A DNA stretch of 64,000 bases from Streptomyces sp. NBC_01275 (GCF_026340655.1 NZ_JAPEOZ010000001.1:5704001-5768000), one strand, 5' to 3'; positions 19,542 through 31,033 are shown, counted from the stretch's first letter. Numbers and translations: made by a program. The notes: generated by a model from the sequence alone, not told the origin.

Positions 19542-21113
19542 ATGTCCTTTCCTCTGCTGACAGCGACGGCCGCGCTCCCGGCGATCGGGGCGGTCGCCAC
19601 AGCCGCCGTCCCGGCCGCCCGGCGCAACGCCGCCAAAGCGCTGGCGCTGCTCGTCTCGCTCGCCACGTTCGTCCTGGCGATCGTCGTCCTGGTCCGCTTC
19701 GACCCGGACGGCGACCGCTACCAGCTCACCGAGTCCCACGCCTGGATCGCGGACTTCGGAGTCAGGTACGAGCTGGGCGTGGACGGCATCGCGGTGGCGC
19801 TCATCGCGCTCACGGCGCTGCTGATCCCGTTCATCATCCTGGCGGGCTGGCACGACGCCGACCCGCTGGAGACCGGCAGCAAGCGCTGGCGGCCGACGCA
19901 GGGCTTCTTCGCCCTGATCCTGGCCGTCGAGGCGATGGTGATCATCTCCTTCGAGGCCACCGACGTCTTCCTCTTCTACATCTTCTTCGAAGCCATGCTC
20001 ATCCCGATGTACTTCCTCATCGGCGGCTTCGGCGACCGCGCCCACGAGCACGGCGAGGAGACGGCGGCCACGCAACGGTCGTACGCGGCCGTCAAGTTCC
20101 TGCTCTACAACCTGGTCGGCGGGCTGATCATGCTGGCCGCGGTGATCGGCCTCTATGTCGTCGCCGGGAACTTCAGCCTCCAGGAGATCGCGCAGGCCCG
20201 CGCCAGCGGCTCGCTCGACATGGCGACGAACACCGAACGCTGGCTGTTCCTCGGCTTCTTCTTCGCCTTCGCGGTGAAGGCCCCGCTGTGGCCGCTGCAC
20301 ACCTGGCTGCCCAACGCGATGGGCGAGGCCACCGCCCCGGTCGCCGTGCTCATCACGGCGGTCGTCGACAAGGTGGGCACCTTCGCGATGCTCCGCTTCT
20401 GCCTCCAGCTGTTCCCGGAGGCCAGCAAGTGGGCGACGCCCGTCATCCTCGTGCTCGCCGTGATCAGCATCGTCTACGGCGCGCTGCTCGCCGTGGGACA
20501 GCGGGACATCAAGCGGCTGGTGGCGTACGCGTCGATCTCGCACTTCGGGTTCATCGTGCTGGGCATCTTCGCGATGACCAGCCAGGGCCAGTCCGGCGCG
20601 ACGCTCTACATGGTCAACCACGGCATCTCGACGGCCGCTCTGATGCTGGTCGCCGGCTTCCTGATCTCCCGGCGCGGCTCGCGGCTCATCGCCGACTACG
20701 GCGGGGTGCAGAAGGTCGCCCCGGTGCTCGCCGGGACCTTCCTGATCGGCGGTCTGGCGACGCTGTCGCTGCCCGGACTCGCGCCCTTCGTGAGCGAGTT
20801 CCTGGTCCTGGTCGGCACGTTCGCCCGCTATCCGGCGATCGGCATCGTCGCCACCTTGGGCATCGTGCTCGCCGCGCTCTACACCCTCGTCCTCTACCAG
20901 AGGACGATGACGGGCCCGGTGAAGCCGGAGGTCTCCGCGATGCCGGACCTCCGCGCGCGTGAGCTCGTGGTCGTCACCCCGCTGATCGTGCTGCTGATCT
21001 TCCTGGGCGTCTACCCGAAGCCCCTCACGGACATCGTCAACCCGGCGGTCAAGCAGACCTTGTCCGACGTGCACAAGAAGGACCCCCAGCCCGAGGTGGA
21101 GGCGGCCAAGTGA
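19542..21113 (+). CDS. nuoM: NADH-quinone oxidoreductase subunit M
   Basis: Second antiporter-like proton-pumping subunit (523 residues, about 14 helices). The conserved helix-5 glutamate lies in FLFYIFFEAMLIPMYFLIGG, and the lysine helix and broken helix in FAFAVKAPLWPLHTWLPNAMGEATAPVAVL. QRDIKRLVAYASISHFGFIVLG is the third signature. The C-terminus ends with a short charged tail and overlaps the nuoN GTG. Confidence 0.95.
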   Translation: MSFPLLTATAALPAIGAVATAAVPAARRNAAKALALLVSLATFVLAIVVLVRFDPDGDRYQLTESHAWIADFGVRYELGVDGIAVALIALTALLIPFIILAGWHDADPLETGSKRWRPTQGFFALILAVEAMVIISFEATDVFLFYIFFEAMLIPMYFLIGGFGDRAHEHGEETAATQRSYAAVKFLLYNLVGGLIMLAAVIGLYVVAGNFSLQEIAQARASGSLDMATNTERWLFLGFFFAFAVKAPLWPLHTWLPNAMGEATAPVAVLITAVVDKVGTFAMLRFCLQLFPEASKWATPVILVLAVISIVYGALLAVGQRDIKRLVAYASISHFGFIVLGIFAMTSQGQSGATLYMVNHGISTAALMLVAGFLISRRGSRLIADYGGVQKVAPVLAGTFLIGGLATLSLPGLAPFVSEFLVLVGTFARYPAIGIVATLGIVLAALYTLVLYQRTMTGPVKPEVSAMPDLRARELVVVTPLIVLLIFLGVYPKPLTDIVNPAVKQTLSDVHKKDPQPEVEAAK

Positions 21114-22768
21114 GCGCATCAGCCGTCCACAGCCTGTGGACAACGGCGGCAGGCGCAGCCGAACCGATCGCGAAGATCGACGCGCCCAAGATCGAGTACG
21201 GGCAATTGTCGCCCACCTTGATCGTTCTGGGTGCGGCGATCGTCGGGGTGCTGGTCGAGGCGTTCGTGCCGCGCAAGCACCGCTACTACGCACAGCTGTT
21301 CGTATCCGTCGTCGCTCTCGCCGCCGCGTTCGCCGCGGTCGTCGCGCTGGCGGAGGGCGGGTACGGCACCACGAAGGCGCGCATCGCGGCGATGGGCGCC
21401 ATCGCGGTCGACGGACCGGCCCTCTTCCTGCAGGGCACGATCCTGCTGGCCGCCCTGGTCGGCCTGTTCACCTTCGCCGAACGGCGGCTCGACCCCGAGG
21501 AGCACGGCAACCGGGTCGACTCCTTCGCCGCCCAGGCGGCCTCCGTGCCCGGCAGCGACAGCGAGAAAGCAGCGGTCAAGGCCGGTTTCGCCACCACCGA
21601 GGTCTTCCCGCTGCTGCTGTTCGCGGTCGCCGGCATGCTGGTCTTCCCGTCGGCCAACGACCTGCTGACCCTCTTCGTCGCCCTGGAAGTCTTCTCGCTC
21701 CCGCTGTACCTCCTGTGCGCCCTGGCCCGCCGCAAGCGGCTCATGTCGCAGGAGGCCGCGGTCAAGTACTTCCTCCTCGGCGCGTTCGCCTCCGCGTTCA
21801 CCCTCTTCGGCATCGCACTGCTGTACGGGTACGCGGGCTCCGTGTCGTACGGGACGATCGCGCAGGTCGTCGACGGCACGATCAAGAACGTGAACCCGGC
21901 CCTCGCGGACACCATGGGCAACGACGCGCTGCTGCTCATCGGCACCGCGATGATCGTCATGGGCCTCCTGTTCAAGGTGGGCGCGGTGCCGTTCCACATG
22001 TGGACGCCGGACGTCTACCAGGGCGCGCCGACCCCGGTCACCGGCTTCATGGCCGCGGCGACCAAGGTGGCCGCCTTCGGCGCGCTGCTGCGTCTGCTGT
22101 ACGTCGTGCTGCCGGGCCTGCGCTGGGACTGGCGGCCGGTCATGTGGGGCGTCGCGATCGTCACCATGCTGGGCGGCGCGATCGTCGCGATCACCCAGAC
22201 CGACATCAAGCGGCTGCTGGCGTACTCGTCCATCGCGCACGCCGGATTCATCCTCGCGGGCGTCATCGCGACCACCCCGGACGGCGTCTCGTCGGTCCTC
22301 TTCTACCTGGCCGCGTACTCGTTCGTGACGATCGGCGCGTTCGCGGTGGTCACGCTCGTGCGGGACGCGGGCGGCGAGGCGACGCACCTGTCCAAGTGGG
22401 CCGGCCTCGGCCGCCGGTCGCCGCTGGTGGCGGCCGTGTTCGCGGTGTTCCTGCTGGCCTTCGCCGGCATCCCGCTGACCTCCGGGTTCGCCGGGAAGTT
22501 CGCCGTGTTCAAGGCGGCGGCGGAGGGCGGTGCGGCCCCACTGGTCGTGGTCGGTGTGATCTCGTCGGCGATCGCCGCGTTCTTCTACATCCGTGTGATC
22601 GTGCTGATGTTCTTCAGCGAGCCGCGGCCCGACGGCCCGACCGTCGCCGTCCCGTCGCCGCTGACGATGACGGCGATCGCGGTGGGCGTGGCGGTCACCC
22701 TGGTGCTCGGCGTGGCGCCGCAGTATTTCCTGGACCTGGCGAACCAGGCCGGAGTGTTCGTGCGCTGA
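21110..22768 (+). CDS. nuoN: NADH-quinone oxidoreductase subunit N
   Basis: Last gene of the operon: proton-pumping subunit (552 residues) homologous to NuoL and NuoM. Signatures: VALEVFSLPLYLLCALARRK with the helix-5 Glu, KVGAVPFHMWTPDVYQGAPTPVTGFM with the channel Lys, and QTDIKRLLAYSSIAHAGFILAG. It is longer than E. coli NuoN because of an extra N-terminal stretch and a hydrophilic loop of about 35 residues (DPEEHGNRVDSFAAQ region) between early helices. GTG start overlaps the nuoM stop. A strong hairpin terminator follows 18 bases after the stop. Confidence 0.95.
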   Translation: MSASAVHSLWTTAAGAAEPIAKIDAPKIEYGQLSPTLIVLGAAIVGVLVEAFVPRKHRYYAQLFVSVVALAAAFAAVVALAEGGYGTTKARIAAMGAIAVDGPALFLQGTILLAALVGLFTFAERRLDPEEHGNRVDSFAAQAASVPGSDSEKAAVKAGFATTEVFPLLLFAVAGMLVFPSANDLLTLFVALEVFSLPLYLLCALARRKRLMSQEAAVKYFLLGAFASAFTLFGIALLYGYAGSVSYGTIAQVVDGTIKNVNPALADTMGNDALLLIGTAMIVMGLLFKVGAVPFHMWTPDVYQGAPTPVTGFMAAATKVAAFGALLRLLYVVLPGLRWDWRPVMWGVAIVTMLGGAIVAITQTDIKRLLAYSSIAHAGFILAGVIATTPDGVSSVLFYLAAYSFVTIGAFAVVTLVRDAGGEATHLSKWAGLGRRSPLVAAVFAVFLLAFAGIPLTSGFAGKFAVFKAAAEGGAAPLVVVGVISSAIAAFFYIRVIVLMFFSEPRPDGPTVAVPSPLTMTAIAVGVAVTLVLGVAPQYFLDLANQAGVFVR

Positions 22769-22785
22769 CCTGCGACGGGCGTGTA

Positions 22786-22824
22786 CGGCGGGCCCGGCTC
22801 CCTCGGTGGGGGCCGGGCCCGCCG
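22786..22824 (+). terminator. Intrinsic terminator of the nuo operon
   Basis: Perfect 13-bp stem, CGGCGGGCCCGGC with GCCGGGCCCGCCG, around a 13-base loop, beginning 18 bases after the nuoN stop. No U-tract follows, as is usual for Streptomyces terminators. The remaining 170 bp before recQ contain its promoter region, with no gene seen. Confidence 0.8.
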
Positions 22825-22993
22825 CCGTCTTCGCCGTCCTCGAACGACCTGCCGCACCGGCGGTTCGACGGGGCCCGCCAGGCTTCGAACACGCAGAGTC
22901 ACCAGATCGGGTCTGTGGATAACTCCGGCGGTGTCAGTGCGGACCCCTATCGTGGAGGCAGTGGTCGAGGGACGACGTACGGGGGACCATTCG

Positions 22994-25123
<2,130 letters not shown>

Positions 25124-25148
25124 GGGGCGCTCGGCACAGGGCCGCCCC
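25124..25148. terminator. Small hairpin between convergent recQ and flavoprotein genes
   Basis: GGGGCG and CGCCCC pair across 13 bases, directly after the recQ stop and 7 bp beyond the stop of the convergent flavoprotein gene. Short stem, so only a tentative bidirectional terminator. Confidence 0.4.
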
Positions 25149-25154
25149 GGCCTC

Positions 25155-28067
25155 TCACAGGGCCCGCGTCGCGTACGCCCTGACGTCCGCGTCCGAGTCC
25201 GTCGTCGCCGTGGCGAGGGCCGCGCGGGCCGGCTCGGCGGTGCGGTGGCGGGTCAGGGCCAGGACGGCGGCCTTGCGGACGTCGGCGTTCGGGTCGGCCA
25301 GGGCCTTGGCCAGGACGGGGACGGCCGTGTCGGAGTCCGCGACGGACAGCGCGGTGGCGGCCCCGGCGCGAACCTGCCAGGCCGGGTCGGCCAGAGCGGC
25401 CACGGCACGAGCGGCGAGCGGCCCAGGGCAGCCGGTGGTGCCCAGCGCACCGTAGGCGGCGGCGCGCACCAGGGCGTCGGGGTCGTCGGTGAGGGCGGCG
25501 AGCGCGGTGCGGACCGCGTCGTCGTCCTCGGGGGCTGAGGTCGCGGCTGCGGGGGGTTCGCCGAGGCGGCCCGCGGCCACTGTGGCCAGGGACTTGGCGA
25601 TCGTGACGCGGACCTCGCGGGACGGGTCGGCCGTCGCCGCGAGGGCCAGTTCGTCGGCGTCGTCGACGGACACCAGGGCGCGTACGGCTTCGATGCGGAC
25701 GGCGATGTCGGCGTCCCGGAGCGAGCCCGCGAACAGGGCGGTGTCACCGAGGCGCAGAGCGCGCAGCACGTCCAGGGCGGCGGCGCGCACGACGGGGTCG
25801 GACTCGGTCAGGGCGGCGGCGAGGCCGTCGCGCAGGGCGGGTTCCGGCGGCAAGGTCTCGACGAGCTCCCGCAGCGAGGCCGCGGCGGCGGCACGCACCT
25901 CGGCGGTGGCGTCGCGCAGCGCCTGCGCCAGGGCGGGGCCGGTGCCCGGTGGCACGGTCTCGGTGAGGACGGCGACGGCCTCGCGCCGGACGGCGGGCGC
26001 GGGGTCGGTCAAATAGGGCAGCAGGGCGTCGAGTTCGAGTTCTGGCTCGTCCTCGGTGAGGGCGAGGAGTTCGAGGAGGCGGGAGGAGGAGTGCTCAGGG
26101 CCGGGCTCGGGGCCGGGCTCGGGGACGGAGTCCGGAGCGGGTCCGGGCGACTGGGGCTGGGGCGGCGTCGAGGTCGGCGTCGAGGTCGGCGTCGAGGTCG
26201 GGGTCGGGGTCGCAGAGGTGTCCGGCCGATCCGGCACGGCGCCCGCGGTCCCGGTCGCCACCGGTGCCACGTCCCGTGAGCCAGCCGTGGCCACGTCCTC
26301 GGGACGTACCTCGCCGAGATGCCGGGAAGGGCCGCCGACGGGGGTGAACTCGTCGACCGGCACCAGATAGGGAGCCACGGGTCGGGCCGTGAACTCCATC
26401 GCACCAGAGGGGGACTTGTGCAGATCGAGGTGATGAAACCAGGACGCGTCGTCGCGACGAGGGTGGTCGAGACGCTCGTGGTAGAGGCCCCAGCGGGACT
26501 CCGTGCGGGCCAGGGAGGCGCGCGCGGCCATCTCCGCGCAGTCGCGGATGAAGGTGACCTCGGCGCACCGCATCAGCTCGTGCGGGGTGCGGCCGCCCAT
26601 CTCGGCGATGTCGGCGCGCATCCGCTCGAACGCCTCCAGGGCCAGGGACAGACGCGCGCCCGACTTCGGCGGGGCCACGTAGTCGTTCACGAAGCGGCGC
26701 AGCTTGTACTCCACCTGGGGCTGTGGCGGCCCCTGCGGGTTGCGCAGCGGGCGGTAGACCAGTTCGTGCGCCTCGCGCAGTTGATCGGCCGGAAGCTTCC
26801 CGCCGTAGGGCTGGTAGCGGGCCGCGTCCGCGCCCGCCAGCTCGCCGAAGACGAACGCGCCGATCATGTAGTTGTGCGGGACGCAGGCCAGGTCGCCGGC
26901 GGCGTACAGCCGGGGGACCGTCGTGCGGGCGTGGTCGTCCACCCGTACGCCCGAGGCGGAATGGCCGCCGCACAGGCCGATCTCGGAGATGTGCATCTCG
27001 ATGTCGTGGGTGCGGTAGTCATGGCCCCGGCCAGAGTGGAAGGTGCCTCGGGTCGGGCGTTCCGTCGAGTGCAGGATCGACTCCAGGGCCGAGACCGACT
27101 CCTCCGGGAGGTGGCTCAGCTTCAGGTACACCGGGCCGCGGTCCGAGGCGACCTCCGCCGCGAACTCGGCCATCATCTGGCCGGACCAGTAGTCGGAGTC
27201 GACGAAGCGTTCACCGTGCCGGTTGACCTGGTAGCCGCCGAACGGGTTGGCGACGTAGGCGCAGGCGGGTCCGTTGTAGTCCTTGATGAGCGGGTTGATC
27301 TGGAAGCACTCGATGCCGGTGAGCTCCGCGCCCGCGTGGTAGGCCATGGCGTAGCCGTCGCCCGCGTTGGTCGGGTTCTCGTAGGTGCCGTACAGGTAGC
27401 CGGAGGCGGGCAGGCCCAGACGGCCGCAGGCGCCGGTCGCGAGGATCACCGCGCCCGCGCGGACGGTGACGAACCGGCCCGTACGGGTGTTGAAGCCGGC
27501 CGCCCCCACGGCGCGCCCGTCCTCGGGCGACGTCAGCACGCGTACCGGCATCACCCGGTTCTCGATCCGGATCCGCTCCCGCATCTCGCGCCGCCGCAGC
27601 TGCCGGTACAGGACCTTCTTGACGTCCTTGCCCTCCGGCATGGGCAGCACGTAGGAGCCGGAGCGGTGCACCTGGCGGACCGCGTAGTCGCCGTGCTCGT
27701 CCTTCTCGAACTTCACGCCGTAGGACTCCAGGCGCTGCACCATGGCGAAGCCGCGGGTCGCGGTCTGGCGGACGGTGGTCTGGTCGACGATGCCGTCGTT
27801 GGCGCGGGTGATCTCGGCGACGTAGTCGTCGGGCTCGGCGCGGCCGGGGATGACCGCGTTGTTGACGCCGTCCATGCCCATGGCGAGCGCGCCGGAGTGG
27901 CGGACGTGGGCCTTCTCCAGGAGGAGCACGTCGGCGCCGTGCTCGGCGGCGGTGAGCGCGGCCATGGTGCCGGCGGTGCCGCCGCCGATGACGAGGACGT
28001 CGCAGGTCAGCTCCTCGGCGTCGGCGAGGGCGGGGATCTCCAGGGGCGTGTTCACGGGGGTGGTCAC
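25155..28067 (-). CDS. AprA-like FAD-dependent reductase fused to HEAT repeats
   Basis: A 970-residue two-part protein. Residues 1 to about 600 are a fumarate reductase/adenylylsulfate reductase-type flavoprotein: dinucleotide fold VLVIGGGTAGTMAALTAAEHGADV, then EKAHVRHSGALAMGMDGVNN, which resembles AprA (RSGAVAQGLS) rather than SdhA/FrdA, whose covalent-FAD His is not seen. GAVILATGACGR, NAGDGYAMAYHAGAEL and a capping-domain stretch follow. A Pro/Thr/Ser linker (TPTSTPTS, about 605-660) leads to nine HEAT-like repeats of the pattern L-x-DP-x-x-x-VR-x-x-A-x-x-AL, running to the C-terminus. HEAT arrays bind proteins. GTG start eleven bases after the ABC ATPase stop, so last in the operon. Electron partner is probably the ferredoxin of the same operon; substrate unknown. 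Confidence 0.82.
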   Translation of the reverse strand: MTTPVNTPLEIPALADAEELTCDVLVIGGGTAGTMAALTAAEHGADVLLLEKAHVRHSGALAMGMDGVNNAVIPGRAEPDDYVAEITRANDGIVDQTTVRQTATRGFAMVQRLESYGVKFEKDEHGDYAVRQVHRSGSYVLPMPEGKDVKKVLYRQLRRREMRERIRIENRVMPVRVLTSPEDGRAVGAAGFNTRTGRFVTVRAGAVILATGACGRLGLPASGYLYGTYENPTNAGDGYAMAYHAGAELTGIECFQINPLIKDYNGPACAYVANPFGGYQVNRHGERFVDSDYWSGQMMAEFAAEVASDRGPVYLKLSHLPEESVSALESILHSTERPTRGTFHSGRGHDYRTHDIEMHISEIGLCGGHSASGVRVDDHARTTVPRLYAAGDLACVPHNYMIGAFVFGELAGADAARYQPYGGKLPADQLREAHELVYRPLRNPQGPPQPQVEYKLRRFVNDYVAPPKSGARLSLALEAFERMRADIAEMGGRTPHELMRCAEVTFIRDCAEMAARASLARTESRWGLYHERLDHPRRDDASWFHHLDLHKSPSGAMEFTARPVAPYLVPVDEFTPVGGPSRHLGEVRPEDVATAGSRDVAPVATGTAGAVPDRPDTSATPTPTSTPTSTPTSTPPQPQSPGPAPDSVPEPGPEPGPEHSSSRLLELLALTEDEPELELDALLPYLTDPAPAVRREAVAVLTETVPPGTGPALAQALRDATAEVRAAAAASLRELVETLPPEPALRDGLAAALTESDPVVRAAALDVLRALRLGDTALFAGSLRDADIAVRIEAVRALVSVDDADELALAATADPSREVRVTIAKSLATVAAGRLGEPPAAATSAPEDDDAVRTALAALTDDPDALVRAAAYGALGTTGCPGPLAARAVAALADPAWQVRAGAATALSVADSDTAVPVLAKALADPNADVRKAAVLALTRHRTAEPARAALATATTDSDADVRAYATRAL

Positions 28068-28078
28068 CGGGGAGCCTT

Positions 28079-28846
28079 TCAGGTACCGAGCGAGGTCAGG
28101 ACGTCGTGGCGCAGGGCTGAGTGCGCCGGATCGTCGTGTGCCGCACGTTCCCGCGGACGAGGCACGTCGCGTACGGCGGTCAGCCGGCCGGCGGCCAGGA
28201 GGGCGACGCGGTCGCCGAGGAACAGGGCCTCGTCCACGTCGTGGGTGACGAAGACGACGGTGGCGCCGGTGCCGCGCAACACCTCCACCAGCAGGTCCTG
28301 CATGCCGGCGCGGGTCTGGGCGTCGAGGGCGCCGAAGGGTTCGTCCATGAGGACGGCGCGGGGCGCTCCCGCGAGGGCCCGGGCCAGCTGGGCGCGCTGG
28401 CGCTGCCCGCCGGAGACACGGTGCGGCAGTTGCCGGGACTGGTCGGCGAGGCCGACGCGGGTGAGCCAGGAATCGGCTTGGGCGCGGCGTTCGGCGCGCG
28501 GCAACCCCTTGACGGCCAGCGGCAGCTCCACGTTCGCGCGCAGGGTGCGCCAAGGCAGGAGGGCGTCCTCCTGGAAGATCAGGGCACGGTCGGCGGCGGG
28601 GCCCGTCAGCGGGCGCCCGTCCTGGCTGATCGCTCCGGCGAGGGGAGACAGAAGCCCGGCCAGCGTGCGCAGCAGGGTCGACTTGCCGCACCCCGAGCGG
28701 CCGACGACGGTGAGGATCTCGCCGGGGGCCACGTCGAGGTCCACTCCGTCGAGCACGGGCGCGCCCGGCCGTCCGAGGGCGGCGCCCCGCAGCGCCAGTC
28801 CCGCGCCGGTGCGGGAGGGCGAACGGACGTCAGACGAGCTGGTCAT
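28079..28846 (-). CDS. ABC transporter ATPase, SsuB/TauB (nitrate/sulfonate) family
   Basis: Cytoplasmic ATPase (255 residues) of an importer. Walker A GRSGCGKST at 49-57, Q-loop in LIFQEDALLPWRT, signature RVSGGQRQRAQLARALA, Walker B with RAVLMDEPFGALDAQTR and the switch His in VFVTHDVDEAL are all intact. FQEDALLPWRT and the D-loop FGALDAQTR are typical of the nitrate/sulfonate/taurine subfamily. The ATG at 28846 has AGGAGG upstream and overlaps the end of the permease gene by 17 bases, showing coupling. It partners with the downstream-numbered permease and lipoprotein genes. Confidence 0.9.
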   Translation of the reverse strand: MTSSSDVRSPSRTGAGLALRGAALGRPGAPVLDGVDLDVAPGEILTVVGRSGCGKSTLLRTLAGLLSPLAGAISQDGRPLTGPAADRALIFQEDALLPWRTLRANVELPLAVKGLPRAERRAQADSWLTRVGLADQSRQLPHRVSGGQRQRAQLARALAGAPRAVLMDEPFGALDAQTRAGMQDLLVEVLRGTGATVVFVTHDVDEALFLGDRVALLAAGRLTAVRDVPRPRERAAHDDPAHSALRHDVLTSLGT

Positions 28847-29693
28847 GGGGCAGGTCCTCCTGGGTCGCGGGGTTGACCGGAACGGCTGCCGCGGCACCGC
28901 TCACTCGCCGCGGAGTCCGGCCGACGGGGACGTACGACGTCCTCGGCAGCCAGCGGGTCAGCCTGCGGCCGAGGAGTTCCACGGCCGTGGAGGTGAGCCA
29001 GCCGAGCACGCCGATCGTGACCATGCCGACGAACACGCCGGGGTAGTCGACGACCGTGTAGTCCTGCCAGGTGCGGTAGCCGACGCCGTACTGGCCGGAG
29101 ATCATCTCGGCGGAGATCACACAGATCCACGACACGCCGATGCCGACCGACAAGCCGCCGAAGATGCCGGGCAGCGCGCCAGGCAGGACGACCGAGCCGA
29201 GGACCCGCGATCGGCCGCCGCCCATGGTGCGCACCGCCTCCTCCCACACCGGGGTCAGCGCGCGCACTGCGTGCCGGGTGGAGACCAGGACGGGGAAGAA
29301 GGCGGCGGTGAAGGTGATGAAGACGATGCCCTGTTCGTTGGAGGGGAAGAGGAGGATCGCGACGGGGACCAGGGCGATCGCCGGGATCGGACGGAGGACT
29401 TCCAGGACCGGGCCGAGCAGGTCTTCGGCGAGCCGCGAGCGCGCCACGAGCACGCCCGTGGCCACGCCCAGGACGGCGGCCAGCAGAAAGCCGGTGACGA
29501 TGCGGGTGAGGCTGTCGGTGAGGTCGGTCCAGTAGTCGTCGCCGGTCAGCCGGTCGGCGAAGGTCCGGGCGACGTCGGCGACCGTCGGGAACTGCGAGAA
29601 GCGCAGCCACAGGTCGACGTTCAGGCTGGTCAGCAGCTGCCAGACGCCGAGGGCGGCCACCAGCGAGGCCGCCCGCAGCGCATACCGGGTCAC
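28830..29693 (-). CDS. ABC transporter permease, SsuC/TauC family
   Basis: Integral membrane protein (287 residues) with about six helices and the EAA coupling loop EEAVRTMGGGRSRVLGSVVLPGALP, the site where the ATPase docks. It belongs to the BPD_transp_1 family as found with nitrate, taurine and alkanesulfonate importers; PIPAIALVPVAILLF is a characteristic stretch. GTG start at 29693 overlaps the stop of the binding-protein gene (GTGA). Longer frames upstream lie within that gene. Substrate follows from the binding protein and is unknown. Confidence 0.9.
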   Translation of the reverse strand: MTRYALRAASLVAALGVWQLLTSLNVDLWLRFSQFPTVADVARTFADRLTGDDYWTDLTDSLTRIVTGFLLAAVLGVATGVLVARSRLAEDLLGPVLEVLRPIPAIALVPVAILLFPSNEQGIVFITFTAAFFPVLVSTRHAVRALTPVWEEAVRTMGGGRSRVLGSVVLPGALPGIFGGLSVGIGVSWICVISAEMISGQYGVGYRTWQDYTVVDYPGVFVGMVTIGVLGWLTSTAVELLGRRLTRWLPRTSYVPVGRTPRRVSGAAAAVPVNPATQEDLPHDQLV

Positions 29694-31033
29694 GACGCCC
29701 GCCCCAGCGCGTCGGCGTAGGCGACGAGGCGGGCGCCGCCGTGCCCGGCGACGTACGCCTGTGCGGTCGCCGGAGCGACGAAGGGGAGCAGTTGGTCGCC
29801 GTCGGTCACCCAGACCGCCTTGTCGGCGAACCACAGGGTGCCGGTGGTGGCGTCTGGGACATAGGCGGCGCGGATGCCGTCCTTGTGCTGCGCGACGTAG
29901 GCCAGCAGTGCGGCGGGGGACTTGAAGGTACGGGTCTCGGCGGCGCCCCGGGGCCAGACCTCGCTCGCGGCCGGTGCGGGCGTGGCGGCCAGCTGCTGGG
30001 CGTAGGACGAGCCGAGCGCCTTCTTCACGTACCGGTCGTCGACGAAGGCGTCCACGTCGACGTCCCCGGTCAGTTTCGCCGCCTTCAGGACCGACACGTC
30101 CTCCTTGAGGGCGGAGACGAGCTGCGGCTTGAGGGCCGGGTCGAAGGTGGCGATGCCGTGGGCGCCGTTGTAGAGGTAGACGACCTCGGCGGGCAGGCCG
30201 GTGGCCTTCGCGACCTTCTCGGCGGCGGTCACGGGGTGTTCGTCGAGGTAGGCGGTGGCTTCCGCCTGGGCCTTCAGGAATGCCTCCAGCACGGCCGGGC
30301 GTCTCGTCGCGAAGTCCTCGCGGGCGGTGACGCCGTGGAAGGTGGGGAGGTCCAGCTGGGCGCCGTCGTACAGGGCTTTGGCCTTGCCCTGGTAGGCGAG
30401 CAGGCCGGGCCAGGCGACGAACTGCGAGAGCGCGTCCGCGCTGCCCGCGGCGAGGGCCGAAGCGCCCACCGCGGGCTGCTGGTTGAGCTTCTCGATGCCC
30501 TGGTCGGGGTCGATGCCGACGCGCTGGAGGGCCCGAACGAGGGTGCCGTCGGCGGCGGATCCGATGCTGGTGGAGACCTTCTTGCCCTTGAGGTCCGTGA
30601 GGGAGGTGAGCTTGGAGTCCGGTGCGGTGACGATGGTGTTGAGGCCGCCGCGCAGGTTGTAGCCGGTGACCGAGACCAGGTGGGTGGGCTTGCCGAGCTG
30701 TTTGCCGCGGGCGGCGTTGATGAGGAGCGGGAAGTCGCCCATCGAGCCGATGTCGATCTTCCCGGCCGTCATCTGGGCGGTGATGGGGGCGCCGGTGGCG
30801 TAGTCCTGCCAGTCGACGTTGTAGGTGTTGCCGTCGCCGAGGGCGTTCAGCGCGTTCTCGAAGTAGCCGAGCGAGCGCAGAAGGGTGCCTGCGGTGACCG
30901 TGTTGATGGTCTTGGACTGGTAGCCGACGGTGACGGTCACCGTGGAGCCGCTGCCGGCCTCGGCGTTGCCGCCGCAGGCCGTGAGCGGGAGGAGGAGAAG
31001 GACGGCGGACGTGACGACTGCTCTGCGTTTCAT
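29690..31033 (-). CDS. Lipoprotein ABC substrate-binding protein with NosL-like C-terminal domain
   Basis: Extracellular binding protein of 447 residues. The lipobox LPLTAC places the lipidated Cys at residue 20. The body (about 30-340) is an SsuA/TauA-like type II binding fold: VTVGYQSKTINTVTAGTLLRSLGYFE, IDIGSMGDFPLLINAARG and LKGKKVSTSIGSAADGTL are typical. Binding proteins of this family are usually near 330 residues; here about 85 extra follow. The extra part (YVPDATTGTLWFADKAVWV, then LLPFVAPATAQAYVAGHGGARLV) resembles the C-terminal half of NosL, a copper lipoprotein of nitrous oxide reductase assembly, though the metal-binding N-terminal motif of NosL is not seen. The assignment of this tail is by eye. 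ATG start 16 bp after the ferredoxin stop. Confidence 0.85.
   Translation of the reverse strand: MKRRAVVTSAVLLLLPLTACGGNAEAGSGSTVTVTVGYQSKTINTVTAGTLLRSLGYFENALNALGDGNTYNVDWQDYATGAPITAQMTAGKIDIGSMGDFPLLINAARGKQLGKPTHLVSVTGYNLRGGLNTIVTAPDSKLTSLTDLKGKKVSTSIGSAADGTLVRALQRVGIDPDQGIEKLNQQPAVGASALAAGSADALSQFVAWPGLLAYQGKAKALYDGAQLDLPTFHGVTAREDFATRRPAVLEAFLKAQAEATAYLDEHPVTAAEKVAKATGLPAEVVYLYNGAHGIATFDPALKPQLVSALKEDVSVLKAAKLTGDVDVDAFVDDRYVKKALGSSYAQQLAATPAPAASEVWPRGAAETRTFKSPAALLAYVAQHKDGIRAAYVPDATTGTLWFADKAVWVTDGDQLLPFVAPATAQAYVAGHGGARLVAYADALGRAS

Noticed and set aside
22781..22993. Longer N-terminus of RecQ
   Set aside because: It would include the nuo terminator hairpin and Arg-rich translation without homology.
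26160..26215. Direct repeats GTCGAGGTCGGC as possible iterons or CRISPR
   Set aside because: They lie in frame and code the TPTSTPTS linker of the flavoprotein.
28121..28876. Plus-strand frame opposite the ABC ATPase
   Set aside because: Antisense of a gene with all ABC motifs intact; no ribosome-binding site.
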